A stretch of DNA of 64,000 bases, from positions 94,544 through 158,543 of the forward strand of contig NZ_JALPTH010000019.1 in NCBI RefSeq assembly GCF_023218175.1, read 5' to 3'. A program made the position numbers and the translations under genes. The first letter of the stretch is position 1. Every line of letters starts with the position of its first letter. Source of the stretch: Streptomyces lichenis (GTDB lineage: Bacteria > Actinomycetota > Actinomycetes > Streptomycetales > Streptomycetaceae). The notes beneath the pieces are model-generated. The model saw only the letters and a list, made by a program, of their open reading frames with translations, was not told where the DNA came from and did not search any database. Shown here in pieces: positions 29,027 through 38,010 of the stretch.

Positions 29027-31855
29027 TCACCGCACCCGGCCCGCCGGGCCGTTGAGGGCGGAGGCCAGCTGGGCGCGGGAGCGGACGTCCAGCTTCTGGT
29101 AGATCCGGGTCAGCCGGGCCTCGACGGTCTTCACGCTGACATACAGCCGGGCCGCCGCCTCCTGGTTGCTGGCGCCCGCGCCCACCAGCCGGGCCAGCCG
29201 CAGTTCCGCGTCGGTGAGGGCGGCCAGCGCACCGCCGGAGGCGGGCTCCAGGGCGGGGCCGTCGGCCGGGGCCGGGCGGTCCGCGGTGAGCCCCAGCCAG
29301 GGCGCGGCTCCGGCCCGTTCGAAGACCGCGGCCGCCGCCTGGAGGGCGGAGGCCGCGGCGGACCTGCGGCGCCGGCGGCGTTCCACCCGGGCCAGCGCCA
29401 CCAGGCAGCGCCCCTGCTCCAGGGCCAGCCCGTGCCCGGCGAACCGCTCGGCGGTCTCCACCAGCAGCTCCACCGCCTCGTCCGGCCGCCCGCCCGCCGC
29501 CAGGCAGAGCGCGTACACCCGGTCGCAGCCCAGCAGCACCGTGGCCCGGCCCAGCCGCTCGGCCACCGGGCCCACATCGGCCAGCAGCGCCCGGGCCTCG
29601 TCCGGCGCGTCCGCCGCGAGCAGCGCCTCGGCCAGCTCCTCCGGCCAGCGCAGCATCGCCGGGTCCACGGTGGACCGCACCCAGGCGTCGTCCCGCACCC
29701 GGCGCAGGGTCTCCAGCGCGGCGGCCACCTCGCCGGTGAGCAGCTGCACCCGGCCCAGGGCGTACAGGGCGCGGGACAGGAAGACCTGGTCGCCCTCCTC
29801 CTCGGAGGCCCGCACACTGCGCCGGGCGTAGCCGGCCGCCCGGGCGAAGGAGCCGCCCGCGGTCTCGGCCACCGCCAGCGCGTACCAGGCCGGGCCGGGG
29901 GAGAGGCCGGCCTCCAGGGTCAGCGCCAGGCACCGCCCGGCGTGCGCCAGCGCGGCGGCGCACTGGCCGAGCCGGGCCTCCACCTCGACCAGGGTGCGCA
30001 GCAGGTCGATGGCGTCCTCGGTCGACCCGCGCCGCTCGACCAGCGGGAGCAGCGCGTACGACTGGTCGCGGGCCTCACCGAGCCGGTCGTCGAAGAGGGC
30101 GTGCCGGATGGTGAGCAGCTGGGCGGCGTTGCGCACCCCGAGCGGCCGGTCGGCCATCTCCAGCGCCCGGGCCTGGGCGAGGGTGTCCTCGGCGCCGGGT
30201 GAGCCCAGGATCCGGTCCATCCGGGCCTGGTGGGTGAGTGCCTGGGCGGCGGTGTGCCGGTCGCCGACCGAGGCGGCCAGCACGGCCGACTCCACCGCGG
30301 CGGAGCGGGAGCGCACCGGGTCGGCGTCGGCCAGCACGTACTTGACCGCCAGCCGCAGCAGCACCGCCGCCCGCAGCCCCGGCTCGTCCTCCGAGTCCTC
30401 CATGGCGTGGACGTACATCTCGTCCAGGTCGGTCAGCCCCTGGCCCGCGGTGTCCAGCACGGCGAGCCGGGCGCGGACCCGGTCGGCGGGGGCCGCGTCC
30501 CGGGCGAGCAGGTCGGCGGCGGCGCGCAGCGCCAGGTCGGCGCGGGCCGCGCGGGCCGCCTCCTCGGCCGCCTCGACCAGCCGGCCGATGCGCCGCCCCG
30601 GCCGTGCGGCCGGGGTGGACTCGGCGGCCAGCAGGGCGAGTTCCGCGGCGAGCGCGCCCTGCCCGCGGCCCCGGGCCCGGTCGGCGGCACCGGCCACCTC
30701 GGCGGCCAGCTCCTCGTCGGGGGCGTCGGCGGCCAGCGCCCGGTGGCGGACCTCCTCCACCGGGTCGTCCGCGATCCGGGCCAGCGCGGCGTGCCCGGCG
30801 CTCCGCTCGGTCCAGCAGGTGTCCCGTACCAGGGTGGAGGGGAGCAGCCCGGCGGTGAAGGCGACCGTGCCGTCCTCGGCGAGCGCCACCAGTCCGGCCC
30901 GTTCGGCCGCCGCCAGTTCGGCCTCGGCGGCGGGGCGGCCGGCCCGGCGCAGCAGCGCGGCGGTGGGGCGCAGCGCGAGGGCGGCCAGCAGCAGGGTGGC
31001 CCGGACCTCCGGGGAGGCGGGGGCGAGCATCCGGCGGGCGGCGTCCCGGGCCCGTCCGGAGAGCGGCAACGCCTCGGCGTGGTGGACCGGTCCGGGGGCG
31101 TCCGCCAGCGAGCGGCCGACGGCCAGGGCGAGCCGCGGGTTGCCGCCGCTGGTGCGGTGGATACGGCCGGCCAGCCGGGCCGGCAGCCCGTGCCGTACCA
31201 GCAGCTCGGCCAGTTCGTCGGCGTGCAGCGGCCCCACCAGCAGGACATCGGCCTCGGCGGCCACCCAGAGCGGCAGCGGGGCGGTGGTGTCCTCCCGCTG
31301 GGGCGCCGGGGTCTCCACGGCGAGGACCCGCAGGGTGTCCGGGGCCAGGTGCAGGGCGAACCGCAGCAGGTCGGCGCTTTCGGCGTCCACCCGCTGGGTG
31401 TCGTCCACCACCAGCAGTACTGGGGTCCGCTCGGCGAGCGCCCGCAGCACCCCGGCGAGGGCGAGGCGCAGCGCCATCGGGTCGAGGGGTGCGCCCTCGG
31501 GGGCGGTGGCCTCCCGGCAGAGCACCGCCACCGCCTGGCGCTGCGGGCCCGGAAGCCCGTCGAGGGCGTGGCCGGGCACGGAGGCGATCAGGGCGGCGGC
31601 GGCCGCGCCGGTGAGATGGCGGTCGGCGGGCTGGGGCGCCAGCCAGACCACGGCCTCGCCGCGGGCCTCGGCCCGTGCGGCGGCGGCGTGCGCGACCTCG
31701 GTCTTGCCGATCCCCGGAGGCCCGGTGAGCAGGGCCCGGCCGCGGCCGAGCAGCACCCGGTCCAGCCGTCCCAGCAGCTCGGCCCGGCCGACCGGGCCCA
31801 GGCCGCCGGGCGGCGGCGGGTCCATCGGCGCGGGAGGGTACGGAGACGATCTCAC
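29027..31855 (-). CDS. LuxR-family LAL (large ATP-binding) regulator
   Basis: A 942-residue transcription factor starting at GTG 31855 (ATG 31825 is possible). The N-terminus has a Walker A, TGPPGIGKT (44-52), and a Walker B-like VLLVVDDTQRVD near residue 155, in an AAA/STAND ATPase. The middle 550 residues are Ala-rich helical repeats of TPR character. The C-terminus (about 875-935) is a LuxR helix-turn-helix: LTDAELRLARLVGAGASNQEAAARLYVSVKTVEARL. LAL proteins commonly activate secondary-metabolite or sugar-use genes. It is 1.6 kb from the megasynthase start, with two genes between, so a role there is possible but unproven. Confidence 0.9.
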   Translation of the reverse strand: MRSSPYPPAPMDPPPPGGLGPVGRAELLGRLDRVLLGRGRALLTGPPGIGKTEVAHAAAARAEARGEAVVWLAPQPADRHLTGAAAAALIASVPGHALDGLPGPQRQAVAVLCREATAPEGAPLDPMALRLALAGVLRALAERTPVLLVVDDTQRVDAESADLLRFALHLAPDTLRVLAVETPAPQREDTTAPLPLWVAAEADVLLVGPLHADELAELLVRHGLPARLAGRIHRTSGGNPRLALAVGRSLADAPGPVHHAEALPLSGRARDAARRMLAPASPEVRATLLLAALALRPTAALLRRAGRPAAEAELAAAERAGLVALAEDGTVAFTAGLLPSTLVRDTCWTERSAGHAALARIADDPVEEVRHRALAADAPDEELAAEVAGAADRARGRGQGALAAELALLAAESTPAARPGRRIGRLVEAAEEAARAARADLALRAAADLLARDAAPADRVRARLAVLDTAGQGLTDLDEMYVHAMEDSEDEPGLRAAVLLRLAVKYVLADADPVRSRSAAVESAVLAASVGDRHTAAQALTHQARMDRILGSPGAEDTLAQARALEMADRPLGVRNAAQLLTIRHALFDDRLGEARDQSYALLPLVERRGSTEDAIDLLRTLVEVEARLGQCAAALAHAGRCLALTLEAGLSPGPAWYALAVAETAGGSFARAAGYARRSVRASEEEGDQVFLSRALYALGRVQLLTGEVAAALETLRRVRDDAWVRSTVDPAMLRWPEELAEALLAADAPDEARALLADVGPVAERLGRATVLLGCDRVYALCLAAGGRPDEAVELLVETAERFAGHGLALEQGRCLVALARVERRRRRRSAAASALQAAAAVFERAGAAPWLGLTADRPAPADGPALEPASGGALAALTDAELRLARLVGAGASNQEAAARLYVSVKTVEARLTRIYQKLDVRSRAQLASALNGPAGRVR

Positions 31856-32039
31856 CTGCTTGCCACCACCCTCCGGCGCGGCGCGGACCCCCTGTCCACG
31901 GCCGTCGCGGCCGGATCAGCGCGGGGATGTGCTGGGGAGCGGCCGTTCGAGCCCAGAGAATACGAACGCCCCGGTCCCCGTCCAGGGGTCGTGTCCGGCA
32001 TATGGACAGCCGGCCCCGGGCACGGCGACGGGGCGCGCC

Positions 32040-32056
32040 CCCGGGGTTACCCCGGG
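32040..32056. terminator. Candidate terminator hairpin after the S8 protease gene
   Basis: CCCGGGGT-T-ACCCCGGG is a perfect 8-bp inverted repeat about 40 bp past the stop of the minus-strand protease gene. The one-base centre means the folded hairpin must open a few pairs. No T-run follows. Confidence 0.35.
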
Positions 32057-32097
32057 AACACGCCCCTGACCTGCGGTGACGCCGTCTCGCTGGGAGG

Positions 32098-33915
32098 TCA
32101 GAAGGTCAGACCCCAGGAGTTGATGTAGCCGGTGTCACCCGATGCCGTATCGCGCACCTGGAGCTTCCAGGTGCCGTTGGCGCTCTCGCCGGCGGCGTTG
32201 ACCGTGTACGAGCCGGTGACGTTGGCGGCTGAGTCGCTGCCGCTGGAGTTCTTCAGCCGGTAGGCGGTGCCGTCCGGGGCGACCAGGTCGACCACCAGGT
32301 CGCCGCGGTAGCTGTGCCGGATGTCCACGTCCACCTTGAGCGCGGCCGGGGCGGCGCCGGCGATCCCGCTGACGGTGATCGGCGAGGAGGCCGTGGCGTT
32401 GTCCGCGATGGTGACGTCCGCGGTGTTGGTGAAGCTCTTCCCGGCCGGCGGGGTGGTGCCGCCGGTGACCGCGGCGACCGTCTTGGCGGCGTCGGCGATA
32501 CCGGTGCCGCAGCCGCCGGAGCAGGTGCCGGGCAGCGGACGGGCGTTGGTCTTGATGGCCGACTCGATCTGGGCCGGGGTCAGGCTCGACTTGGCCGACT
32601 TCAGCAGCGCGGCGAGCCCGGCGATGTGCGGGGCGGCCATCGAGGTGCCCTGGTAGGCGGCGTACGACTCCGAGGACTGGGTCTTCTGGCCGGAGTTCAG
32701 CGTGGACCAGATGCCGTTCTGCGGGGTCTGCGTGGTGCCGTTGCGGGTCTCGCCGCCGGGCGCCGAGACGTCCACCGCGGAGCCGTAGTTGGAGTAGTAG
32801 GCGCGGCCGCCGGAACGGTTGGTGGAGGCCACCGTGATGACGTTGGCGCAGTTCGCCGGGGTGGAGTTGGCGGCGGTGGTGTTGCTGTTGCCGGCCGCGA
32901 CGACCACCGTGGTGCCGCGCGAGACGGCGCCGTCGATGGCGTTCTTGTAGACGCTCGGGCAGGTGGCGCTGCCGCCGCCCAGGCTCATGTTGATGACCTT
33001 GGCCGGGTTGGGGTTGGCCGGCACGCCCGGGACGCTGCCGCCCGAGGCCCAGGTGATGGCGTCGGCGATGTCCGAGGAGGAGCCGCCGCACTTGCCGAGC
33101 ACCCGCACGTGCTGGACCTTCGCCCCGTGGGCGATGCCCGCGACACCCTTGCCGTTGTTGGTGGTCGCGGCGATGGTGCCCGCGACATGGGTGCCGTGCC
33201 AGGAGGACGGGCCCGCCTTGGAGTCGGGGTCGCACTCGGCGTCGAAGTCGTTCCAGTCGCCCTCGTCGCGCGGGTCCGCGTCGCGGCCGTTGCCGTCGCG
33301 GGCGTCCGCCGAGGAGGAGATGAAGTCGTAGCCGGTGACCGTGTTGGCGCTCAGGTCGCTGTGCGCGGCGATCCCGGTGTCGATCACCGCGACGGTGACC
33401 CCGTTGCCGGTGGTGGTGTCCCAGGCGGCGGGCACGTTCATGCCGCCGGTCGCCTCGAACAGGTCCCACTGCTTGGCGTAGTCGGTGTCGTTGGGGGTGA
33501 CGGCCAGCGGGTAGGCCCGGATGTCGGGCTCCACGGTGGCGACCGAGGAGTCCGCCTTGAAGGCGGCCATGACCTCGGCGAGGTCCTTCTTGTCCTCCGC
33601 GCCGGTGCCCAGGTCGACCAGGGCGGCGCCGCCGGCGAGCCGGCGCTCGAAGGACAGCTTCTCGCCGGTCTCCTTGGCCTTGGCCGCGGTGTCGCTGCGG
33701 GCCGCCTCGTTGGAGGTGGCCTCGGCGGTACGGGCCTTGTAGGTGACGATGACCTTCTCCACGGGCGCGCCGGCCGGCGTGTCCATGGACTGCGAGACGG
33801 GGGAGGGGGTGGGGGTGGCCTCCACGGCGAGCGCCACCGAGGAGGTGGCCGCCGTGCCGGCGATCGTGGCGCAGACCGCCGCGATCGCTATGAGTCTCCG
33901 TCGTGAACCGTTCAA
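32098..33915 (-). CDS. Secreted S8 subtilisin-like serine protease with P-domain
   Basis: A 605-residue preproprotein starting at TTG 33915, with GGAAAGGG about 9 nt upstream. Residues 1-30 are a Sec signal peptide; 52-140 is an I9-type propeptide (VEKVIVTYK ... VEPDIRAYPL). The catalytic domain carries Asp179 (VAVIDTGIAAHSDL), His240 (HGTHVAGT), oxyanion Asn343 (AAGNSN) and Ser425 (GTSMAAPH). After it, 489-605 forms a proprotein-convertase P-domain (VDIRHSYRGDLVVDLVAPDGT ... GYINSWGLTF). All catalytic residues are present. It should be an extracellular endopeptidase; it lies beside another secreted protease. Confidence 0.95.
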   Translation of the reverse strand: MNGSRRRLIAIAAVCATIAGTAATSSVALAVEATPTPSPVSQSMDTPAGAPVEKVIVTYKARTAEATSNEAARSDTAAKAKETGEKLSFERRLAGGAALVDLGTGAEDKKDLAEVMAAFKADSSVATVEPDIRAYPLAVTPNDTDYAKQWDLFEATGGMNVPAAWDTTTGNGVTVAVIDTGIAAHSDLSANTVTGYDFISSSADARDGNGRDADPRDEGDWNDFDAECDPDSKAGPSSWHGTHVAGTIAATTNNGKGVAGIAHGAKVQHVRVLGKCGGSSSDIADAITWASGGSVPGVPANPNPAKVINMSLGGGSATCPSVYKNAIDGAVSRGTTVVVAAGNSNTTAANSTPANCANVITVASTNRSGGRAYYSNYGSAVDVSAPGGETRNGTTQTPQNGIWSTLNSGQKTQSSESYAAYQGTSMAAPHIAGLAALLKSAKSSLTPAQIESAIKTNARPLPGTCSGGCGTGIADAAKTVAAVTGGTTPPAGKSFTNTADVTIADNATASSPITVSGIAGAAPAALKVDVDIRHSYRGDLVVDLVAPDGTAYRLKNSSGSDSAANVTGSYTVNAAGESANGTWKLQVRDTASGDTGYINSWGLTF

Positions 33916-34365
33916 AGGTGTTGCCCTTTCCAGGAGCCGCCCCGGCGACTCCCGGGGCGGCTGACGGTGCTGGGTCGCGCCGTTGCGAGTGGCGGCGGGG
34001 CACGGGACCGCGGAGACACCGTGGGGGTGGCGCTCCGTGGCCCCTGGGCCGGGTGTGCCCTGTGCGCCGCCGCCGGCGCGGCGGCCCCTTGGGGAAGGGG
34101 CCGTACGGCAGTCGGATTACATGCACCTGACATTCGGGTGCACCGGAACCGCCGGTGCGCCAGACAGTAGGGACAGCCGGGCACCCCCCGATACGGGGAA
34201 AACCCTTGTCACCCCCGCCCCCACCCCCGCCACCTGCGAACCCACCCCTCGCCCCCCGAACCCGGCGGGAGGAGAACCGGCGCACGGCGGGGCCGGGACC
34301 GGTGGGGGAGCACCGGTTCCGGCCCCGGGCGCACTCAGTGCGCCGTGGCTATACGGTCAGCGGGG
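33916..34365. other. Intergenic region between two protease genes, with hairpins
   Basis: This 450-bp gap contains no supportable gene. Going from high to low coordinates (direction of transcription) it has a terminator (34289-34326), a TGCACC/GGTGCA repeat (34122-34142), and a strong hairpin CGGCCCCTT-GGGG-AAGGGGCCG (34082-34103). The rest should hold the promoter and leader of the S8 protease gene, but I could not pick out a convincing -35/-10 pair. Confidence 0.5.
34289..34343 (-). terminator. Terminator hairpins after the M4/M28 protease gene
   Basis: A 16-bp stem with one G-T pair (34289-34304 with 34311-34326; loop GGGGAG) lies 40 bp past the stop, preceded by a second palindrome GCGCACT-C-AGTGCGC (34329-34343). 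No T-run is present, typical of GC-rich actinobacterial terminators. Confidence 0.65.
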
Positions 34366-37300
34366 TCAGCGGGCCTCCAGGGTGACGTCGTCCACCACGA
34401 AGGAGGTCTGGAGCGACTGGTCCTCCACGCCGGTGAACTTCACGGTGACGCTCTGCCCGGCGAACTGCCCCAGGTCGTGCGTCTTCTGGACGTACCCGGC
34501 GGCGCTGTCCGTGTTGGACAGGCTGGCCAGGGTCTTGCCGCCGGCCGTCACCGTGAAGGTGTCGTAGGCGGTGTTCTCGGTCTCGTCGGTGTCGATGTGC
34601 ACCCAGTAGCTCAGCTTGGCCGAGGTGCAGCCCGCCGGGATGGTCACCGTCTGGGCGGCGCTGTCGGTACGCGGCGAGCCCCAGCCGTTCAGCCAGGCCA
34701 TGTACGAACCGCTGCGCGGCGACTGGCCGGCCTGGTTGGTGATGACCTCGGTCTGGGTCCAGGGTGAGGTGCCGTTCTCGAAGCCGCCGTTGACGATCAG
34801 CTGCGCCGGGGTGCAGTCGCCGCCCCCGCCGCCGACGGTCAGCGTGTAGGCGGTGGAGTGGCTGGTGGTGCCGGCCGCCGTCACGGTGAGGGTGTACGTA
34901 CCCGGCGCGGCCGAGGCGCCGACCTGCACCGAGAGGGTGGCCGAGCCGCCGGTGGTCACCGAGGTGGGGCTGACCGTGGCGGTGACCCCGGCGGGCGCCC
35001 CGGAGACCGAGAGGTTCACGGTCTGCGCGGCGCCGCTGAGCGTCGCGGTGTTCACCGACGCCGTGGTGGAGCCGCCCGGGTTCGCGCTGCCGGCCGCCGG
35101 GTTGAGGGAGACCGAGAAGTCCTGGGCCGGGGTGTCGCTGCCGACCGCCTGCTTCCAGATCGCGTAGGCCACCCCGTCGGCGCTGCGGTCCAGCACGGTG
35201 GCGTTGATGTTGCTGGAGGTGTCACAGGAGCTGTGGTAGCAGGAGTCGTACGCGGCGTTCGCCGTGCCGCCCCACTTGGACGCCTGCGCCGAGGTCTTGC
35301 GGGCGCTTGCCCCGGCCGCGTAGCCGGAGGTGGCGATGCCCGCCTGCTGGAAGGAGTAGTCGTCGCTGCGGCCCTGGCCCTCGGTGTTCTCCTCGGGCGC
35401 CAGGTTCAGCGAGGTCCAGTACGCCTTCAGCGGGGCGGCGGCGGTGGAGTTGACGTTGTTGATGAAGTAGCCGCCGTTGGTCGAGCCGACCATGTCGAAG
35501 TTGTAGTACGCCTTGATGGCCGAGCGCTGGGCGCTGCCGAGCTGGCCGACGTAGAACTTCGAGCCGTTGAGGCCCTGCTCCTCGTCGGTCCACCAGGCGA
35601 ACCGCACATGCTTGGTCATGCTCGGGTTCTTCTGCGCCAGCACCAGCGCGGTCTCCAGCAGGGTGGCCGAGCCGGAGCCGTTGTCGTTGATGCCGGGGCC
35701 CGCCGCGACGCCGTCCAGATGGGCGCCGAACATGATCGTCTGGTCACTCGGGCCGCCCGGCCAGTCGGCGATCAGGTTGTTGGACGGGTAGCGGCAGCTG
35801 GTGCAGTTCTGCTCGCTGACCTGGAAGCCGGCCGCCTGGAGCTTGCCCTTCACATACGCCAGCGACTGGGTGTAGCCGGCGCTGCCGGCCCGGCGGTTGC
35901 CGCCGTTGTTGGTGGCGATGGTCTGGAACTGCGACAGATGCGCCCGGACGTTGGCCACGTCGATGTTGGGCGGGTCGGTGCCCGGCTGGGTGCCGCCGAC
36001 GTTCAGCGTGTAGTCCACGGTGTGCGCCAGGGTGCTGCCCTGGCCCTTGACCACCACGGTGGCGGAGCCGGGCGCGGCGTTGGCCGAGGCGGTCAGCGTC
36101 AGCGTGGAGGACTGGCCGGACTGCACGGTGGCCGGGTTGAAGGCGGCGGTGACCCCGGACGGCAGACCGGAGGCGGTCAGGGTGATCTGCTGGGCCTGCC
36201 CGGTGGTGGTGGAGGTGGCCACCGTGGTGGAGACCGAGCCGCCCTGCTGGACGGTCCCGGAGGAGGGGTTCAGCGCCAGCGAGAAGTCGTTCTGGCCGGA
36301 CGGCGTGCAGGTCGGGTCACCGGACTGCGCGGGCACGCTGATCGCGTCCCAGGCCGCCTTGGTCCTGGTGAACAGCCCGCAGCTGGCGTCCAGGTTCTTG
36401 GCCGAGGTCAGGGTCGCCGTGCGGTACTTCTTGTACGACATGCTGCTGGTCTTCAGCAGCATCCCCCCGTAGAAGACCTTGCCGGCGTTCTGGATGCCCA
36501 CGCCGGTCAGCGTGGTGTTGTTGCAGGTGGAGCTGTTGGGCTTGCCGCCGCCGGGGCTGGTCCCCTCGGCGAGCAGATAGAACCAGTGGTTGAGCGGACC
36601 GGCCGCCGCGTGGGTCTCGGTGCCGGGTATCGAGGAGCTGTAGCAGGCCGGGTCGTTGTTGACCGCCGGCGGGTTGTACATGTTGCGGATAGGCCCCCGG
36701 CCCTGGAGGTCGATCACCTCGCCGACCGTGTAGTCGGGGGTGTCGTAGGGCGAGGGCTGGTTGATGTAGGCCTCGGTGAGCGCGCCGAAGATGTCGCCGG
36801 TGCCCTCCCCGAGCCCGGACTCCTGGCCGCTGGTGCCGCCGGGGGTGTTGGTGTCGATGGCGTGCCCGTACTCGTGGGCCACCACGTCCACACCGGCGAT
36901 CCACTGGTTGCGGCTGTTGCGGCCGATGGTGACCTGGCTGCCGTCCCAGTAGGCGTTCAGCTCGTTCAGCCCGACCTTGGCGGGGAAGGAGCGGCCGCTG
37001 CCGTTCACCCCGTTGCGGCCCAGCCAGTTCTTCAGCATGTCCCACTGCTTCTGGGCCGCGAACATCAGGTCCGTGCAGCCGGTCTCCTTGGAGGTGGCCT
37101 GCCCGGTGCCCCAGGAGTCGGTGGACTTGGTGAAGACCTGGTTGGTGCTGTAGTCCGCGCAGCTCAGCCCCGTCCGGTTGGGGTCCCGCAGCGAGTACGA
37201 GGAGCCGGAGGCGGTGGTGTCGATGGTCAGCGGGTTGGGCCCGTTCCACTGGCTGTTGCCGCTGCCGGCCACCACCTCGTCATGGGTGTCCAGCACCTTG

Positions 37301-37863
37301 CCGGTGCGGGCGTCCACGAAGACATGCAGCCGGCTGGGGGCCTTGGCGGTACGGCCGGTGAGCACCGTCTCCCAGGCGAGCGCCTGCCGCCCGTCGGTGA
37401 TCTTGACGACCAGCCGGTGGCTCTCGACCTTGTCGACCCTGGCCAGCCTGGACCGGGACACCGTCTCGGCCCGGGCGGCGGTGACGGACGGCTCGGTGGC
37501 CACATCCACCGCCTTGGCGGAGGCCGACTGGACGGCCCGGACCTCGCCCTCGCCGTCGGCCAGCACCACGGTGTCGCCGCCCACCACGGGCAGCCCGCGG
37601 TAGCTGCGCTCATAGGCGACCGAGTAGAGGTCTTTCAGCCAGGGGGTCACCTGGCGCCGCTCGTACTGCTCCTGGGGCGCGTTGACCGCCGCGTCGAGGC
37701 CGCTGTTGACGGCCCGGTCTGCGGCGGCGACCGCCCGGGCGGCCGGATCGGCGGCCACCGCGGACGTCGGGGAGGCCGCGGCGGCCGGCTGGACGAGCAC
37801 GCCGGCGAGCCCGGCGGTCAGCGCCAACGCGGCCGCGGCGGCGGTGAGTCTGGAGGGATGCAC
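34366..37863 (-). CDS. Secreted double metalloprotease: M4 endopeptidase plus M28 aminopeptidase
   Basis: A 1,165-residue protein; GTG 37863 is chosen because GGAG sits 7 nt upstream and a signal peptide follows directly, rather than the upstream start at 37932. Order: signal peptide (to about 30), FTP/PepSY-like propeptide (40-195), M4 thermolysin-type domain with HEYGH (His330, Glu331, His334) and Glu353, an Ig-like repeat (about 525-625), an M28 domain very like Streptomyces griseus aminopeptidase with all zinc ligands (His715, Asp727, Glu762, Asp790, His877; general base Glu761), a second Ig-like repeat, and a C-terminal jelly-roll-like binding domain. Two different proteolytic activities are thus joined in one secreted chain. 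Confidence 0.9.
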   Translation of the reverse strand: MHPSRLTAAAAALALTAGLAGVLVQPAAAASPTSAVAADPAARAVAAADRAVNSGLDAAVNAPQEQYERRQVTPWLKDLYSVAYERSYRGLPVVGGDTVVLADGEGEVRAVQSASAKAVDVATEPSVTAARAETVSRSRLARVDKVESHRLVVKITDGRQALAWETVLTGRTAKAPSRLHVFVDARTGKVLDTHDEVVAGSGNSQWNGPNPLTIDTTASGSSYSLRDPNRTGLSCADYSTNQVFTKSTDSWGTGQATSKETGCTDLMFAAQKQWDMLKNWLGRNGVNGSGRSFPAKVGLNELNAYWDGSQVTIGRNSRNQWIAGVDVVAHEYGHAIDTNTPGGTSGQESGLGEGTGDIFGALTEAYINQPSPYDTPDYTVGEVIDLQGRGPIRNMYNPPAVNNDPACYSSSIPGTETHAAAGPLNHWFYLLAEGTSPGGGKPNSSTCNNTTLTGVGIQNAGKVFYGGMLLKTSSMSYKKYRTATLTSAKNLDASCGLFTRTKAAWDAISVPAQSGDPTCTPSGQNDFSLALNPSSGTVQQGGSVSTTVATSTTTGQAQQITLTASGLPSGVTAAFNPATVQSGQSSTLTLTASANAAPGSATVVVKGQGSTLAHTVDYTLNVGGTQPGTDPPNIDVANVRAHLSQFQTIATNNGGNRRAGSAGYTQSLAYVKGKLQAAGFQVSEQNCTSCRYPSNNLIADWPGGPSDQTIMFGAHLDGVAAGPGINDNGSGSATLLETALVLAQKNPSMTKHVRFAWWTDEEQGLNGSKFYVGQLGSAQRSAIKAYYNFDMVGSTNGGYFINNVNSTAAAPLKAYWTSLNLAPEENTEGQGRSDDYSFQQAGIATSGYAAGASARKTSAQASKWGGTANAAYDSCYHSSCDTSSNINATVLDRSADGVAYAIWKQAVGSDTPAQDFSVSLNPAAGSANPGGSTTASVNTATLSGAAQTVNLSVSGAPAGVTATVSPTSVTTGGSATLSVQVGASAAPGTYTLTVTAAGTTSHSTAYTLTVGGGGGDCTPAQLIVNGGFENGTSPWTQTEVITNQAGQSPRSGSYMAWLNGWGSPRTDSAAQTVTIPAGCTSAKLSYWVHIDTDETENTAYDTFTVTAGGKTLASLSNTDSAAGYVQKTHDLGQFAGQSVTVKFTGVEDQSLQTSFVVDDVTLEAR

Positions 37864-38010
37864 GTGTTCACTCCATGGGTGGGGGAGTGCGGACAGGCGG
37901 TTGCCCGCGGCGCCGAGTATGGGCGTGAACATGCCGCCTCGGCCCCATCCCGGAAGGGCATACGTGCAGGGTTATGGTGCGCGCCCCACCCCGGTGCGTA
38001 CGCTGCCGCA

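Noticed and set aside
37959..37976. CATA-N10-TATG repeat as a LysR T-N11-A box
   Set aside because: The spacing does not give T-N11-A and the arms are only 4 bp.
34858..38010. Long plus-strand frame in front of the LysR start
   Set aside because: It runs antisense through the protease gene with Gly/Arg-rich text; the LysR HTH begins at ATG 38011.
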